Positions 9,715 through 18,810 of a stretch of 61,429 bases of DNA are shown here, in pieces; the stretch's first letter is position 1; every line of letters starts with the position of its first letter. The notes beneath the pieces were generated by a model. It saw only the letters and a list, made by a program, of their open reading frames with translations, was not told the origin of the DNA and did no database searches. Position numbers and translations under genes: made by a program. The DNA is from Candidatus Halocynthiibacter alkanivorans (GTDB lineage Bacteria > Pseudomonadota > Alphaproteobacteria > Rhodobacterales > Rhodobacteraceae), in NCBI RefSeq assembly GCF_003333265.1, contig NZ_QOLB01000127.1, forward strand, positions 1-61,429, read 5' to 3'.

Positions 9715-12700
9715 CTATTGTCCATCTGCGGGCAGTTCGGGCGGCGGGCGTCGAAAAATCTCTCTAAACATTGCCGGCGTAAGAATCGAGAGCGGATTCA
9801 CCCGCACAGAAGGCGAGGCCGACGGGCCGCGCAGATTGAAGTTGAAACCAAATAGCCCTTCGCCCCGCCGGGTGAACAGAGCCCCGATCCCGTTGAGGAA
9901 GTACACCGGCGACACCACCCCCTGCATATCGATCTGTTTTGTGGCGAGGTCAAATATGCCATCCAGCGAAATGCCCAGTGAAGGTCCGATTGCAGAACTT
10001 TTCAAAAGCGTAAGACGCCGGGGATCCAGCCGGAAACTGGCTTCAACCGTGGTGAACACAATACCCGGCCCGCCCAGCTGCTCCAGCAAGCCGACAATGG
10101 AGATCGCCGACAACAATTCTGCAAGCGCCGGCGCGCCGACAACACGGGTGTTCCTGACGGTCAGACGGCCGTCATAGACTCCCTTGCCTTTGCGTGGTGT
10201 CAGGATCAGCTCAAGGTCACCGCCGCGCCCCTGTTCCAGCAGGCCTGCATCCCGCAGCGCTCCACCTGCGTCAGAACCACGAACGCGGATCACTGGTCCC
10301 AGGGCGGAGGGCGCAAGAGCACCGACAATCGGGGTGTCACCGTTAACACGGGCGGTAAAGTCGCCCTGAAACCCGCCCTGGGTTTTGAACGTTCCCCGAA
10401 AAGGTTCCAGGCGGATACCTTCGGACACGGTCAGCTGGTTTAAGTTGAGCGATATCGGACCGGAGCCCGCGCTGGCGCCACCGCCGGGCCCGGACGTGTC
10501 AGGCATATTTCGCAGGTCGAGACGCCCACCCGTCACTTCAATCGCCGGCGCTGCGTTTTTGCCACGCCCCACCAGGCGCAGCGGAGCATCCAGCCAGCCC
10601 CCGAGGCGCACCCTGGCAAAGCTCAGCACATCCAGCCTGCCCTCTTCTGTTAATTTGACCACGCCCCCCTGCGCGGAAAGCCCGGGGGCCTCCAGCGACA
10701 ACTCAGATATGCGCGGCGGCGTACTGGCTTCGCCCTTGACCCATAGTTTGCCGGTTTGATTGCGCGACTTTGACCAGCCGACCTGGGGCAAGGACAGCGA
10801 CAGCCGGTTGAGGTCACTGCTCAGGGTGAACCGCGGCGGCACACCGCCCCCGAGTGCAACCATCAGCGCGCCGGTGCCGGTGCCACGGACACTGCCTTTT
10901 GGCAAAGCGATATTGAACTCATCCAGAGCGGCCTGGGACAGGGTCACCTGCGCTTCGATGCTGCTGCTGCCGTCGCTGTCGCCGCCCCGCGGCAAGACCC
11001 ACCTGCCCGTCAGCGGGACTGCCCCGACAGTGGCCGGTCCCGAAATTGAAATTTCACCCGGGTTGACGTGTAACTCCAACTGGTCGGAACGCAATACGCG
11101 CCCCGGCATTATCTGATCGGTTTCCACTTGCTCAAGCAGCGCAGAAACCTCGTATTTGATCTGATCCTTTGGTGGTTTTTTCCTCAGCGGTACAGAAATC
11201 GTCCCCGTCGCCGTCGCCTGACCCTGCGCAAGATCAACCGAAAACGGGGTGCGTCTGAGCACACGGAATGGTGGTTCATTCATCAAAGACAGCGCCGCAG
11301 TGACCGGGCTGCTTGCGTTCAGGGTGATATCAAGAGTCGCCGGCCTGACCGTGATATCCGGGATCGACAGCGCGGTTCCGCCAACTTCGATAACTCCACC
11401 CTCCGCCGGCCTCACCTGGCCACTTTCGATCATCTGGAAATATCGTTTCCCCTCGAGCGACGCATAGCCGCTTGCGTTGGTAACCGGCGGCAGGCTCTTC
11501 ATGAAACGCACGTTTCCCTGCTCATAACGCCAGCCAAGAGAGGCAACAGTGTCCTGCCCGGGCCGGACCCTGATCGCGCCCTTAAAGTCGCTCACCTGCC
11601 CACCGAGAACATTTTCCAGCAGCCATTTCCGCGTTTTACCTGCTGCGGTTAGCGGCCAGAGTTCGATAATCCGATCGGTCCTGATTGTATCCATCGACAG
11701 ATCCGCCGCCACGGACCAGCCAGTGTCCTCTGCGCGCACCTGCCCGTTTACCAGAAGCCGCTCCTCGCCCTCTTTCAGCATCAACTGGCCGAGATCGAGC
11801 GTGAACGGATCAAGCCGCAGGCGGAAATCCATCGCCCCTTCGGATATATGCACCGGCGCCTCAAACACCCCGTCGGGATTCACGTCCAGGCTGGAAATCG
11901 AGAATTGCCCCAACATGGCTGCAGGCCAGCCAGCATTAAAATCCTGCAAATAGGCCTGACCAGATCCGGTCACGTTTAACACCGAAGACTGCACCGATAA
12001 TTCTGAAAAACTTAGTTTTTGCTGCACAGCGTCAAAACTGAAAGCAGAGGCCGCGGCGGTGAACGGAACTGGCTTGGTCTGCTCGGTTGGCTGCAAAGCG
12101 CCGGCGCCCGCATCTAAGCGCCCCCGCAACCCCGACAGAACCCCATCGGCGCCGATCTGCGCTTGCAGCTCACCCGATATCGGCGCGTTCAGAACCTGCA
12201 GGAACGTCAGCACGGGCGACTGCAACGCAATATCCGCTGCGGCCGCATTGTCAAACCGCGCCGAAATCCGCGCTTCCGGACTGCCTTTTCTGGAGCGAAA
12301 ACGCACCGACATGTTTGCCAGTTCTTCGGTGCCATTGAACACGTCAAACTGAACGTTCACGTCAATCTCATCATCAACGTGGCTCAGGGTCAGCCTGCCA
12401 CCGGTCACCTGCCAGATCCGGCCAGACCGTGCGTCTTCCAGCGATATGGTCAGATCGCTGGCTTCTATCCGGCTGACGTCGGACAGCGGCGCCACAGAAA
12501 AGGCGCGGTCCACAGCGCCTAACATTCCCGCCAGCGTGCCGCTGGTGCCCGCGTCCGCGCCAAAAGACAGGTCGAACTGACCGTCCGCACGGCGTCGGAA
12601 GATCATCTGTGCTCCGGACAGGCGCAGATTTTCTGGCAACACCCGGCCGCGCAGCAATTCATGCGGCGCAAACACCGCAGAAATATCGTTCAGGACTGCA

Positions 12701-13002
12701 ACTTCTGCGCCACGGTCGTCAAACAGCGCCACGTCGCGAAAACTGACCCGCGGCACAAAATCGCGGCCGATTTCAACGATCATCCGGTTCAGAGAAACCC
12801 TGCCCGTTGGCAGGTCCTGGTTGAGCCGCGCTTCGACCTGACGCAGCGCCCAGCCAGGCACTTGTAGCGACCGGCCGCCAAGCGACAGAAACGCCCCCCC
12901 CAACAGCAGCACCAGCAACGCCGCAGCAAGCGCCAGCCACAGCCCGGTCCGCCGCCGTGGCTCCGGGCTTTTTTGCTGGTTGGTTTCCGGTGTCTGTGTC
13001 AT
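9715..13002 (-). CDS. Large AsmA-like (DUF3971/YhdP-type) envelope protein
   Basis: This 1095-residue protein has one N-terminal membrane anchor, GLWLALAAALLVLLLGGAFL, at about residues 20-40. The long periplasmic part is rich in beta-strand and low in cysteine, as in the AsmA superfamily. Such proteins (YhdP, TamB, AsmA) form bridge-like grooves thought to move phospholipids to the outer membrane. The C-terminus contains the AsmA-type block with ...TVEASFRLDPRRLTLLKSSAIGPSLGISLDG..., then a proline-rich end. The start at 13002 places the anchor correctly; longer in-frame starts would add a non-homologous leader. It is divergent from bcp (103-bp gap) and coupled to queA. The lipid-transfer role is inferred from the family. 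Confidence 0.8.
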   Translation of the reverse strand: MTQTPETNQQKSPEPRRRTGLWLALAAALLVLLLGGAFLSLGGRSLQVPGWALRQVEARLNQDLPTGRVSLNRMIVEIGRDFVPRVSFRDVALFDDRGAEVAVLNDISAVFAPHELLRGRVLPENLRLSGAQMIFRRRADGQFDLSFGADAGTSGTLAGMLGAVDRAFSVAPLSDVSRIEASDLTISLEDARSGRIWQVTGGRLTLSHVDDEIDVNVQFDVFNGTEELANMSVRFRSRKGSPEARISARFDNAAAADIALQSPVLTFLQVLNAPISGELQAQIGADGVLSGLRGRLDAGAGALQPTEQTKPVPFTAAASAFSFDAVQQKLSFSELSVQSSVLNVTGSGQAYLQDFNAGWPAAMLGQFSISSLDVNPDGVFEAPVHISEGAMDFRLRLDPFTLDLGQLMLKEGEERLLVNGQVRAEDTGWSVAADLSMDTIRTDRIIELWPLTAAGKTRKWLLENVLGGQVSDFKGAIRVRPGQDTVASLGWRYEQGNVRFMKSLPPVTNASGYASLEGKRYFQMIESGQVRPAEGGVIEVGGTALSIPDITVRPATLDITLNASSPVTAALSLMNEPPFRVLRRTPFSVDLAQGQATATGTISVPLRKKPPKDQIKYEVSALLEQVETDQIMPGRVLRSDQLELHVNPGEISISGPATVGAVPLTGRWVLPRGGDSDGSSSIEAQVTLSQAALDEFNIALPKGSVRGTGTGALMVALGGGVPPRFTLSSDLNRLSLSLPQVGWSKSRNQTGKLWVKGEASTPPRISELSLEAPGLSAQGGVVKLTEEGRLDVLSFARVRLGGWLDAPLRLVGRGKNAAPAIEVTGGRLDLRNMPDTSGPGGGASAGSGPISLNLNQLTVSEGIRLEPFRGTFKTQGGFQGDFTARVNGDTPIVGALAPSALGPVIRVRGSDAGGALRDAGLLEQGRGGDLELILTPRKGKGVYDGRLTVRNTRVVGAPALAELLSAISIVGLLEQLGGPGIVFTTVEASFRLDPRRLTLLKSSAIGPSLGISLDGIFDLATKQIDMQGVVSPVYFLNGIGALFTRRGEGLFGFNFNLRGPSASPSVRVNPLSILTPAMFREIFRRPPPELPADGQ

Positions 13003-13105
13003 TGCAGGCCTTGTGCTGTGACGGCCATGTGCCGTCTGGCGGATGTTTCGCTGGTTCTGGCATAAAACCGAACCCGCCACAGATGCAACAAGAAGGAGCC
13101 CGTTC

Positions 13106-13564
13106 ATGGTTGAAACCGGCCAGATCGCCCCGTTTTTCACCCTGCCTGCCGATGATGGTACGCAGGTCCGCCTGGAAGCGCTGGGCGGCAAAAAAGTTGT
13201 TCTGTATTTTTATCCGAAAGATAACACGCCCGGCTGCACCACCGAAGCGCTGGACTTTACCGCTTTGCTGCCAGATTTCACCGCCGCAAATACCGTGGTC
13301 CTGGGCATCTCGAAAGACAGCCTGAAAAAACACGGAAATTTCCGCACCAAATACGATCTGGCAGTCACATTGCTGTCAGACGCAGACAGTGACATGTGCG
13401 AAAGATACGGGGTCTGGGCGGAAAAGAAAATGTATGGCAAAACCTTCATGGGGATTGTCAGAACCACGGTTCTGATCGATGAAAATGGCGTTATCGCCAG
13501 GGTCTGGACCAAAGTGAAAGTCGCGGGCCATGCCGCTGAAGTTCTGAGCGAAGCGCAGTCATGA
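13106..13564 (+). CDS. bcp: Peroxiredoxin, BCP/PrxQ type
   Basis: This thioredoxin-dependent thiol peroxidase reduces H2O2 and lipid hydroperoxides. It has 152 residues. The peroxidatic cysteine lies in YFYPKDNTPGCTTEALDF near residue 45, where the BCP family has PGCT. A second cysteine in the helix (PGCTxEAC in E. coli) is replaced by Leu, so a 1-Cys mechanism or a resolving cysteine elsewhere (SDMCERYGVW) is possible. The start at 13106 has AGAAGGAG nearby; the extra N-terminal frame is not conserved. It overlaps the next gene by 4 bp (ATGA). Confidence 0.95.
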   Translation: MVETGQIAPFFTLPADDGTQVRLEALGGKKVVLYFYPKDNTPGCTTEALDFTALLPDFTAANTVVLGISKDSLKKHGNFRTKYDLAVTLLSDADSDMCERYGVWAEKKMYGKTFMGIVRTTVLIDENGVIARVWTKVKVAGHAAEVLSEAQS

Positions 13565-14376
13565 CGACATTAACGCAAATGGCTGTTGAGGTGCTGAACA
13601 CGGCCGACGGTCGCGCTAAAACCGCCCTGTCCCACAAACACGCCGCCGCCTGGTTTGCGGCGCGTGCGGCCGGTGAACCCATTGCAGTTGGCACCGCCAC
13701 GCCGCCAGACATGCCCGCCCGACCTGACCGGCCGGCGCTGTTAAGCCCGCGGGATGTACCGGTCAGAAAACCAGGCACACCCGAGGGCCGCGAAGCGATG
13801 TTGCACGCAGTGGCCCATATCGAACTGAACGCAGTTGATCTGCACTGGGACATTATCGCGCGTTTCGGCCACGTGGCGATGCCGACCGGGTTTTATGATG
13901 ACTGGGTCAAATGCGCCGATGAAGAATCCAAACACTTCAACCTGGTCAGTGATTGCCTTGAAGCGATTGGCTCGCATTATGGTGCGCTGAACGCCCATGC
14001 CGGAATGTGGCGTGCCGCCGAAGACACCGCTGCGGATCTGTTGGGCAGGCTGGCGGTGGTGCCTATGGTGCTGGAAGCCCGCGGACTCGACGTAACCCCC
14101 AGAATGATCGGCCTGTTCAAACAGGCGAAACAAAAGGACGCGGTCGCCGCGCTCGAAGTGATCTATGCCGAGGAAGTCGCCCATGTTGCCTATGGCTCCA
14201 AATGGTTTAACTTTCTCTGCGGCCGCGACGATCTCGACCCGAAAGAGACCTTTCACGCCCTGGTGCGCCAGTATTTCCACAGCACTCTGCGCCCGCCCTT
14301 CAATGAGGAAAAACGCGCCGAGGCGGGCATCCCCCCCGATTTCTACTGGCCGCTGACCGAGCAGATCAAAGACTGA
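13561..14376 (+). CDS. DUF455 ferritin-like protein
   Basis: This 271-residue protein belongs to the DUF455 (PF04305) family within the ferritin-like superfamily, predicted to bind a di-metal centre in a four-helix bundle. Candidate metal ligands appear in typical spacing: HAVAHIELNAVDLHWD, then DEESKHFNLV, then VLEARGLDVTPRM, and EVIYAEEVAHVAYG. Its ATG overlaps the bcp stop, so the two are translationally coupled. That suggests a peroxide or iron-linked role, but no function is established for the family. No signal peptide or membrane segment is present. Confidence 0.9.
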   Translation: MTTLTQMAVEVLNTADGRAKTALSHKHAAAWFAARAAGEPIAVGTATPPDMPARPDRPALLSPRDVPVRKPGTPEGREAMLHAVAHIELNAVDLHWDIIARFGHVAMPTGFYDDWVKCADEESKHFNLVSDCLEAIGSHYGALNAHAGMWRAAEDTAADLLGRLAVVPMVLEARGLDVTPRMIGLFKQAKQKDAVAALEVIYAEEVAHVAYGSKWFNFLCGRDDLDPKETFHALVRQYFHSTLRPPFNEEKRAEAGIPPDFYWPLTEQIKD

Positions 14377-14593
14377 ACCCGAGGACAGGGCAAAACCAAC
14401 AGTTTGCTAAGTGGATGAATTTGGCCGAAATTTGACCCGAAATGGGCAAAAAACCGCTCAGAACACGGCAAACGGGCCACGCCGGAGCAAAAAAGTTGCA
14501 GCCTGACGCTGCTCCGGTTAACACCATCGCAACCGGTTGAAACTCAAACAAGAACGCCGGGCATGGGATGACGAAACGGGAACGCTCTGGCAA

Positions 14594-15910
14594 ATGACTT
14601 CTTTGACACAAAAAGCCAGTGGTTTGCTGAACCGCGTATTTCCTGAACAACGTCTGTATTTGCGCTCTGACGCCGGCACGCGTTATATCCGGCTGTCGCC
14701 GCTCGCACAGCTTGTGGCTGTCACCGGCTCAACCCTGACAGTGACCTGGGCAATCTTCGCCTCTGCAGTCATTCTGATGGACAGTATCGGCGCCGGCAGT
14801 CTGCGCGATCAGGCACGGCGGGATCAGGCGATGTATGAAACCCGTCTCAACACCCTGGCCGGGGACCGCGACGCCCGCGCCAGCGATGCCGCGGCCGCGC
14901 AACAGCGCTTCAACACCGCATTGGGTCAGGTTTCGGTCATGCAGTCAGAGCTTCTGGCCTCGGAAGACCGGCGCCGTGAGCTTGAAATTGGCATCGAAGT
15001 TATCCAGTCCACCCTGCGCCGCACCATGGGCGAGCGCGATATTGCGATCGGGGACTCAACACGGCTTGCCGCCGCGCTTGAAAGTGCCGATCCGGACACG
15101 CTTGCCCTGATCCACAGCGACCTGGAGGCCACGATCGATGCGCTGAGCGACGCGCTGAGCGGCACCGCAGAGCAACGGGACGACATGGCGCTGTTTGCCG
15201 AAGATGCCAGCGAAAAACTGGCGCAAATGGACCGCGAGCGCCGCCTTCTCGATGAAAAGAATGACCGGATCTTTGGCCAGCTCGAAGATGCAGTCACTGT
15301 ATCGCTGACCCCGCTGGACAAAATGTTCCGTGCCGCGGGCATGCCCACTGAGAAAATCCTCGACACGGTACGCCGGGGCTATTCCGGTCAGGGCGGCCCG
15401 CTTGTGCCGATCTCTTTTTCCACCAAAGGCGAAGCCCTGGACACCGAAAGCCTGCGCGCCAACGGCATTCTGGACCAGATGGACAATCTGAACCTGTACC
15501 GGATCGCAGCGCAAAAAGCGCCGTTTGCCTCGCCGATCAAAACCTCCGCCTATCGCATGACCTCTGGTTTTGGTCCGCGCTGGGGCCGCATCCACAAGGG
15601 CACAGATTTCGCCGCCGCCTATGGCACGCCGATCTACGCCACGGCGGATGGGGTGGTCACTTTTGCCGGCTGGTCCTCAGGATATGGCTGGCTGGTCAAG
15701 ATAAAACACGAATTCGGGTTCGAAACCCGATTTGCCCATAACGCTAAGCTGCGCGTAAAAGTTGGCCAAAGGGTCTCGCGCGGGCAGCAGATCAGTGATA
15801 TGGGAAACTCTGGTCGTTCTACCGGCACGCATGTTCACTATGAGGTGCGTCTGAACGGAACGGCTGTAAACCCGATGACCTATATCAAGGCAGCGAAAAA
15901 TGTTTTCTAA
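14594..15910 (+). CDS. M23 family metallopeptidase with coiled-coil (LmdC/MepM-like)
   Basis: This is a membrane-anchored cell-wall DD-endopeptidase, 438 residues from the chosen start. A short cytoplasmic N-terminus is followed by one transmembrane helix (LAQLVAVTGSTLTVTWAIFASAVILM). Next come long coiled-coil stretches rich in Glu, Arg, Ala and Asp, then a C-terminal LytM/M23 domain. Zinc-site motifs are intact: HKGTDFAAAYGTPIYA and GTHVHYEVRLNGTAVNP. A TTG-initiated form starting at 14537 would add 19 residues without a good ribosome site. It overlaps the bactofilin gene by 11 bp. Bactofilin-M23 pairs act together in shape control in other bacteria, so a morphogenetic role is inferred. Confidence 0.9.
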   Translation: MTSLTQKASGLLNRVFPEQRLYLRSDAGTRYIRLSPLAQLVAVTGSTLTVTWAIFASAVILMDSIGAGSLRDQARRDQAMYETRLNTLAGDRDARASDAAAAQQRFNTALGQVSVMQSELLASEDRRRELEIGIEVIQSTLRRTMGERDIAIGDSTRLAAALESADPDTLALIHSDLEATIDALSDALSGTAEQRDDMALFAEDASEKLAQMDRERRLLDEKNDRIFGQLEDAVTVSLTPLDKMFRAAGMPTEKILDTVRRGYSGQGGPLVPISFSTKGEALDTESLRANGILDQMDNLNLYRIAAQKAPFASPIKTSAYRMTSGFGPRWGRIHKGTDFAAAYGTPIYATADGVVTFAGWSSGYGWLVKIKHEFGFETRFAHNAKLRVKVGQRVSRGQQISDMGNSGRSTGTHVHYEVRLNGTAVNPMTYIKAAKNVF

Positions 15911-16391
15911 AAGCAGAATCAATGAGCCCGGTCCCAAAACGGGCAAAGACACCAAGCCCGGCGCAGAGGAAGCAGCAGCAACCAAGGCCAAAGTGCCTGA
16001 TTTCGCCGCTGCGGCCCCCAAGGCCAAGCCTCCGGCATCGGTTTTGTCCTCAGACCTGACAATTGTCGGCAATCTGAAAACCTCCGGTGACATTCAGATT
16101 GAGGGCACCGTCGAAGGCAACATCCGCGCTCATCTGTTGACCGTTGGCGAAACCGCCACTGTCAAAGGCGAAGTGATGGCGGACGATGTTGTGATCAATG
16201 GTCGCATCGTTGGCCGCGTCCGCGGCCTGAAAGTCCGCCTGACATCGACCGCCCGCGTCGAAGGTGACATCATCCATAAAACCATCGCGATTGAATCCGG
16301 CGCCCATTTTGAGGGCACCGTTCAGCGCCAGGAAGATCCGCTGGCACAGGACAAGTCAACCGCCCCGGCGACGCCAAAATCTGCGGGCTGA
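15900..16391 (+). CDS. Bactofilin (polymer-forming cytoskeletal protein)
   Basis: Bactofilins polymerise without nucleotide into filaments that recruit wall enzymes. The protein has 163 residues. A disordered N-terminal region of about 45 residues rich in Lys, Ala and Pro is followed by the right-handed beta-helix core from SSDLTIVGNLKTSGDIQIEG to HKTIAIESGAHFEG. The hydrophobic repeat spacing is typical (VxGNIRA, VKGEV, INGRIVGRVRG, VEGDI). A disordered C-tail follows. The start lies inside the end of the M23 gene (11-bp overlap), so the two products are made together. A strong terminator follows 21 bp after the stop. Confidence 0.95.
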   Translation: MFSKSRINEPGPKTGKDTKPGAEEAAATKAKVPDFAAAAPKAKPPASVLSSDLTIVGNLKTSGDIQIEGTVEGNIRAHLLTVGETATVKGEVMADDVVINGRIVGRVRGLKVRLTSTARVEGDIIHKTIAIESGAHFEGTVQRQEDPLAQDKSTAPATPKSAG

Positions 16392-16412
16392 ACATCGCGG
16401 CTGACGGAACAC

Positions 16413-16440
16413 AAAACGGCAGGGATTTCCCTGCCGTTTT
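16413..16440. terminator. Bidirectional terminator between the bactofilin and DUF2189 genes
   Basis: The 12-bp perfect stem AAAACGGCAGGG/CCCTGCCGTTTT has an ATTT loop. A and T runs sit at both ends, so it can end both convergent genes. Confidence 0.9.
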
Positions 16441-16471
16441 CATCTCTGCGCTGTAGCCAACCGGATCGCGG

Positions 16472-17251
16472 TCAGGCTTCGTGGTTCAGCAGCCGGCGGT
16501 ACAGGTGCCAGGTCGCGTGGCCCAGTACCGGCAATACCACCAGCAGCCCCAGAAAATACGGCACCATCGCAAGCAGCAACAGCGTGGCGATCACCGCCGC
16601 CCAGACCAGCATCAGAGCCAGGTTCTGACGCACCGCATCCAGGCTGACCAGCATGGCGGTGACAAAGTCGAGCTCCTTTTCCAGCAGCAGCGGCAGGCTG
16701 ACCACGGTCAGCGCAAACAGCACAAACGCAAAGACCGCGCCGACGCAGAGCTCCACCGCAATCATCGTCAGCCCGTCCGGGGTCAGAAACACCTCATAGG
16801 AAGTGCTCACGTTGGTCATCGCGGACAGGCCCATAAACAGGGCAAATATCATATGGGCGAGAAACGACCAGAACAGGAAATAAAACACGATGATGGCGCC
16901 GATCCAGGGGATCTGACGGTCTTTTTCTCTGACCACAACACCCAGAACCCGGGACCAGTCCATCGTTTTGCCGCGCTCCAGCCGGCGCGACACTTCATAG
17001 AGCCCCACAGCGGCAAACGGGGCGACCAGCGGAAAGCCCAGCGACATCACGAATGTCCAGGCCAGAGTACCGGCCCCCAGCGAAACCAGACCGATACCCA
17101 CCAGCACATAGACCGCACTGAAAAACAGCCCGAACAGCGGCGCTTTCAGAAAATCGTGCCAGCCGGCAGAAAGCGACGCTGTCAGGTCAGAGACCGTGAT
17201 CTGCCGCACATCAGGAACGGGTGAAGGGGTGAGCGCTCCGGTATCGGCCAT
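16472..17251 (-). CDS. DUF2189 integral membrane protein
   Basis: This polytopic inner-membrane protein has 259 residues and six hydrophobic segments (about residues 38-58, 62-85, 115-140, 160-185, 205-225 and 228-248). It matches DUF2189 (PF09955), for example ..GWHDFLKAPLFGLFFSAVYVLVG near the start and PL...E...DF.TA...S..AV..N...M..WA in the second half. Its function is unknown. The N-terminal region up to about residue 30 is cytoplasmic and polar. It lies downstream of prfB on the same strand, but a terminator lies between them. Confidence 0.85.
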   Translation of the reverse strand: MADTGALTPSPVPDVRQITVSDLTASLSAGWHDFLKAPLFGLFFSAVYVLVGIGLVSLGAGTLAWTFVMSLGFPLVAPFAAVGLYEVSRRLERGKTMDWSRVLGVVVREKDRQIPWIGAIIVFYFLFWSFLAHMIFALFMGLSAMTNVSTSYEVFLTPDGLTMIAVELCVGAVFAFVLFALTVVSLPLLLEKELDFVTAMLVSLDAVRQNLALMLVWAAVIATLLLLAMVPYFLGLLVVLPVLGHATWHLYRRLLNHEA

Positions 17252-17396
17252 CAGATGTTTCTTTCATGTGTGTTTCGTCACATCGTCAGCTTCGACCACC
17301 ACAGCGGGCGAATGCAACCCCTGCCCCGCAATTCCGACATTTTTGATATCGGTACTGCCGGCCTGCAGGTACGCACCCGGCTTCTGCTCCGCACAG

Positions 17397-17429
17397 AAAA
17401 AGAGCGCCTGCCTGGTGGCTGACGCTCTT
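17397..17429 (-). terminator. Terminator downstream of prfB
   Basis: On the minus strand AAGAGCG...CGCTCTT forms a 7-bp stem with a further partly paired interior, then TTTTTC. It lies 70 bp after the prfB stop codon. Confidence 0.7.
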
Positions 17430-17498
17430 GTTTATTTCTACAGTCAGGTGGCTTGCTGTCGGTCACCTGGTCAGGCAGCTTTGCGGTCCGTCGTCCGG

Positions 17499-18623
17499 TC
17501 AGTCGCCCTGGGCTTCGGCGCGGCTTTTTCCGGCGACGTTCTGTGCCAGCGTTGCTGCCATAAACCCGTCGAGCGAGCCATCCAGCACGCCTTTTGTGTC
17601 GGATGTCTCATGGCCGGTGCGCAGGTCTTTGACCATCTGATAAGGCTGCAGAACATAGGAGCGGATCTGATTGCCCCAACCCGCGTCGCCTTTGTTCTCA
17701 TGCGCCTCGTTGATCGCCGCATTGCGCCGGTCCAATTCCTGCTGGTACAGGCGCGATTTCAGCGCTTTCATCGCAATGTCGCGGTTCTGGTGCTGGGATT
17801 TCTCCGAGCTGGTGACCACGATACCGGTGGGATGGTGGGTGATGCGCACCGCAGAATCGGTGGTGTTCACGTGCTGACCACCGGCGCCTGAGGAGCGGTA
17901 GGTATCGATGCGGATATCGGCCGGATTGACTTCGATGTCGATATTGTCATCCACCACCGGATAGACCCAGACCGAACTGAACGACGTATGCCGTTTGGCC
18001 GCCGAGTCAAACGGGGATATGCGCACCAGACGGTGCACGCCGCTTTCAGATTTCAGCCAGCCATAGGCATTGTGGCCGGTGATTTTATAGGCCGCCGATT
18101 TGATGCCGGCTTCTTCGCCGGAGGTTTCCGACTGCAGCTCCACCTTATAGCCGCGCTTTTCCGCCCAACGCACATACATGCGCGCCAGCATCGATGCCCA
18201 GTCACAGCTCTCGGTACCACCGGCGCCGGAATTGATTTCCAGAAAGGTATCATTGCCGTCGGCTTCGCCATCCAGCAGCGCTTCGATTTCTTTCTTGGCG
18301 GCAAGGGTGGCGAGATCCCTGAGCGCGTTTTCCGCGTCTTCAACGACCTCAGTGTCTTCTTCCATTTCGCCGAGCTCGATCATCTCGATATTGTCGAGCA
18401 TGTCCTGCTCAAGCCCTTTGGCCGTGTCCAGCGCATCCATCAGCGTCTGACGATCGCGCATCAGCTTCTGGGCCCGGGCCTGATCGTTCCACAGGTCGGG
18501 GTCTTCAATCATCGCGTTGAATTCTTCCAGCCGGTGCGGCGCGGTTTCCCAATCCAGGCGTTGTTTCAAAAGAGCGACCGACTTTTTGATCGCTTCAACC
18601 ATATTTGTTGTTTCTGCCCGCAT
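17499..18623 (-). CDS. prfB: Peptide chain release factor 2
   Basis: RF2 recognises UGA and UAA stop codons and triggers peptide release. It has 374 residues from the chosen start. The recognition tripeptide SPF ([15 protein letters not shown]) and the catalytic GGQ loop ([17 protein letters not shown]) are both present. The start MRAETTN at 18623 matches the alphaproteobacterial N-terminus; in-frame codons up to 18650 have no support. The frame is continuous from start to stop, so the programmed +1 frameshift with in-frame UGA known from E. coli prfB is absent. It lies downstream of mrcA on the same strand with a 187-bp gap. Confidence 0.97.
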   Translation of the reverse strand: MRAETTNMVEAIKKSVALLKQRLDWETAPHRLEEFNAMIEDPDLWNDQARAQKLMRDRQTLMDALDTAKGLEQDMLDNIEMIELGEMEEDTEVVEDAENALRDLATLAAKKEIEALLDGEADGNDTFLEINSGAGGTESCDWASMLARMYVRWAEKRGYKVELQSETSGEEAGIKSAAYKITGHNAYGWLKSESGVHRLVRISPFDSAAKRHTSFSSVWVYPVVDDNIDIEVNPADIRIDTYRSSGAGGQHVNTTDSAVRITHHPTGIVVTSSEKSQHQNRDIAMKALKSRLYQQELDRRNAAINEAHENKGDAGWGNQIRSYVLQPYQMVKDLRTGHETSDTKGVLDGSLDGFMAATLAQNVAGKSRAEAQGD

Positions 18624-18810
18624 CGGATTGTTCCTGCACCTGCTGTCCACTGAACCCGCGTGATAGCAACGCCAGCGCGTCGCATCAAGCGGCGCACGGG
18701 GACGTGACCACTATTTTCCCAAAATCATACGCCGGGCGCAATGAAACCACGGCCGACCCGCCCTTTTGCACTGCGACCGCGCGCTTGCCCGACATCGGGC
18801 GCCGCGTGGC

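Noticed and set aside
14537-14593. TTG start adding 19 residues to the M23 protein
   Set aside because: No ribosome site before TTG, and the homologous region starts near the ATG at 14594.
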